Below, piece by piece: positions 63,818 through 64,000 of a stretch of 64,000 nucleotides of DNA. The translations under genes were made by a program, and so were the position numbers. The first letter of the stretch is position 1; every line of letters begins with the position of its first letter. Location of the stretch: the NCBI GenBank assembly GCA_024234575.1, contig JACKOB010000002.1, positions 372,001 through 436,000 on the forward strand, in the 5' to 3' direction. This DNA is from Hahellaceae bacterium. Its GTDB lineage: Bacteria > Pseudomonadota > Gammaproteobacteria > Pseudomonadales > Oleiphilaceae. The notes beneath the pieces are model-generated. The model did not search any database and was not told the DNA's origin. It was given only the letters and a program-made list of their open reading frames with translations.

Positions 63818-63907
63818 CGTTGATTAGTGTCTCTGAACTAGTCCGTTTGTACCGGGAAACCGGTATTACCTTGCTTATTATGGCCGTGCACTGCACGGCC
63901 TTTTTTT
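63818..63907 (+). ncRNA. Small RNA-like unit, copy 3
   Basis: TTGATTAGTGTCTCTGAA (one change); hairpin TACCGG-GAAA-CCGGTA (63850-63865), wholly different in sequence from copies 1 and 2; linker ACCTTGCTTA; terminator GGCCGTGC-ACT-GCACGGCC, where a U-G pair became C-G. More copies could lie beyond the window end. Confidence 0.75.
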
Positions 63908-64000
63908 GCGCGTAGAAAATTACACCCATACTAGAATCAGAATAGCCTGCCACGCTTCTGCTTCTGTATAGGACCACGGCTAAAACCAGTCAATTGACCC

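Noticed and set aside
63741..63977. 78-codon minus-strand frame at the window end
   Set aside because: Antisense to small RNA copy 3 and its operator; the constraint there is explained by the RNA and promoter.

Overview
The window looks like a chromosomal segment of a marine-type gammaproteobacterium related to the Pseudomonas/Cellvibrio group. The evidence is gene order: yicC-rph-crc-pyrE, polA next to a DUF2782 gene and thrB, pilU/pilT facing yggS-proC-yggT, metX-metW-DUF4426-rdgB-hemW, and comM-ubiK facing glnK-amtB all follow Pseudomonas-like arrangements. No rRNA, tRNA or CRISPR array was seen.

Layout. 1-4250 is an accessory island: a truncated darT-like start, an unknown gene, a 750-base non-coding stretch rich in CGCCAAAC palindromes, a HipBA toxin-antitoxin pair flanked by imperfect 32-bp direct repeats, a small membrane protein, and an internally deleted P4-type integrase. 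4300-19900 is core: RNA metabolism and pyrimidine synthesis (yicC, rph, crc, pyrE), a TSUP transporter, a phasin, a polyphosphate:AMP phosphotransferase, trhP, a PilZ protein, thrB and polA. 19950-29530 is more variable: GMC oxidoreductase, MscS channel, APS kinase plus TPR-sulfotransferase, and a FecCD-type ABC importer without its binding protein. 29640-42600 is again core: twitching motility ATPases, PLP homeostasis, proline, methionine and nucleotide-pool genes, a dynamin-like GTPase and trmB.

42700-51990 is a nitrogen block. A NIT-domain nitrate-sensor-like protein, a nitrate-type ABC importer (SBP, permease, ATPase) and glnK-amtB each have a good sigma-54 (-24/-12) promoter, and two of the three also have paired NtrC-like sites upstream. 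This suggests common control by nitrogen limitation. 52100-54540 holds a second PilZ protein, an Rpn-type nuclease with an in-frame repeat tract, an orphan PEP-CTERM tail and a DUF6316 protein. 54540-62440 carries polyamine genes (speE, speA), a CheY-like regulator, a hybrid histidine kinase, a GST-like protein and an AraC-type regulator.

The most unusual part is 62580-63910. Three paralogous, intergenic small-RNA-like transcription units of about 90 nt share an identical layout: four TGTC/TGACC half-sites repeating with a 22-bp period, a -10 box at a fixed distance, a conserved unpaired 5' segment, a hairpin whose sequence differs between copies, a conserved ACCTTGCTTA linker and a GC-rich terminator with compensatory changes. 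Copy 1 is separated from copies 2 and 3 by a gene for a small secreted protein with a duplicated Cys motif. I do not recognise this RNA family.
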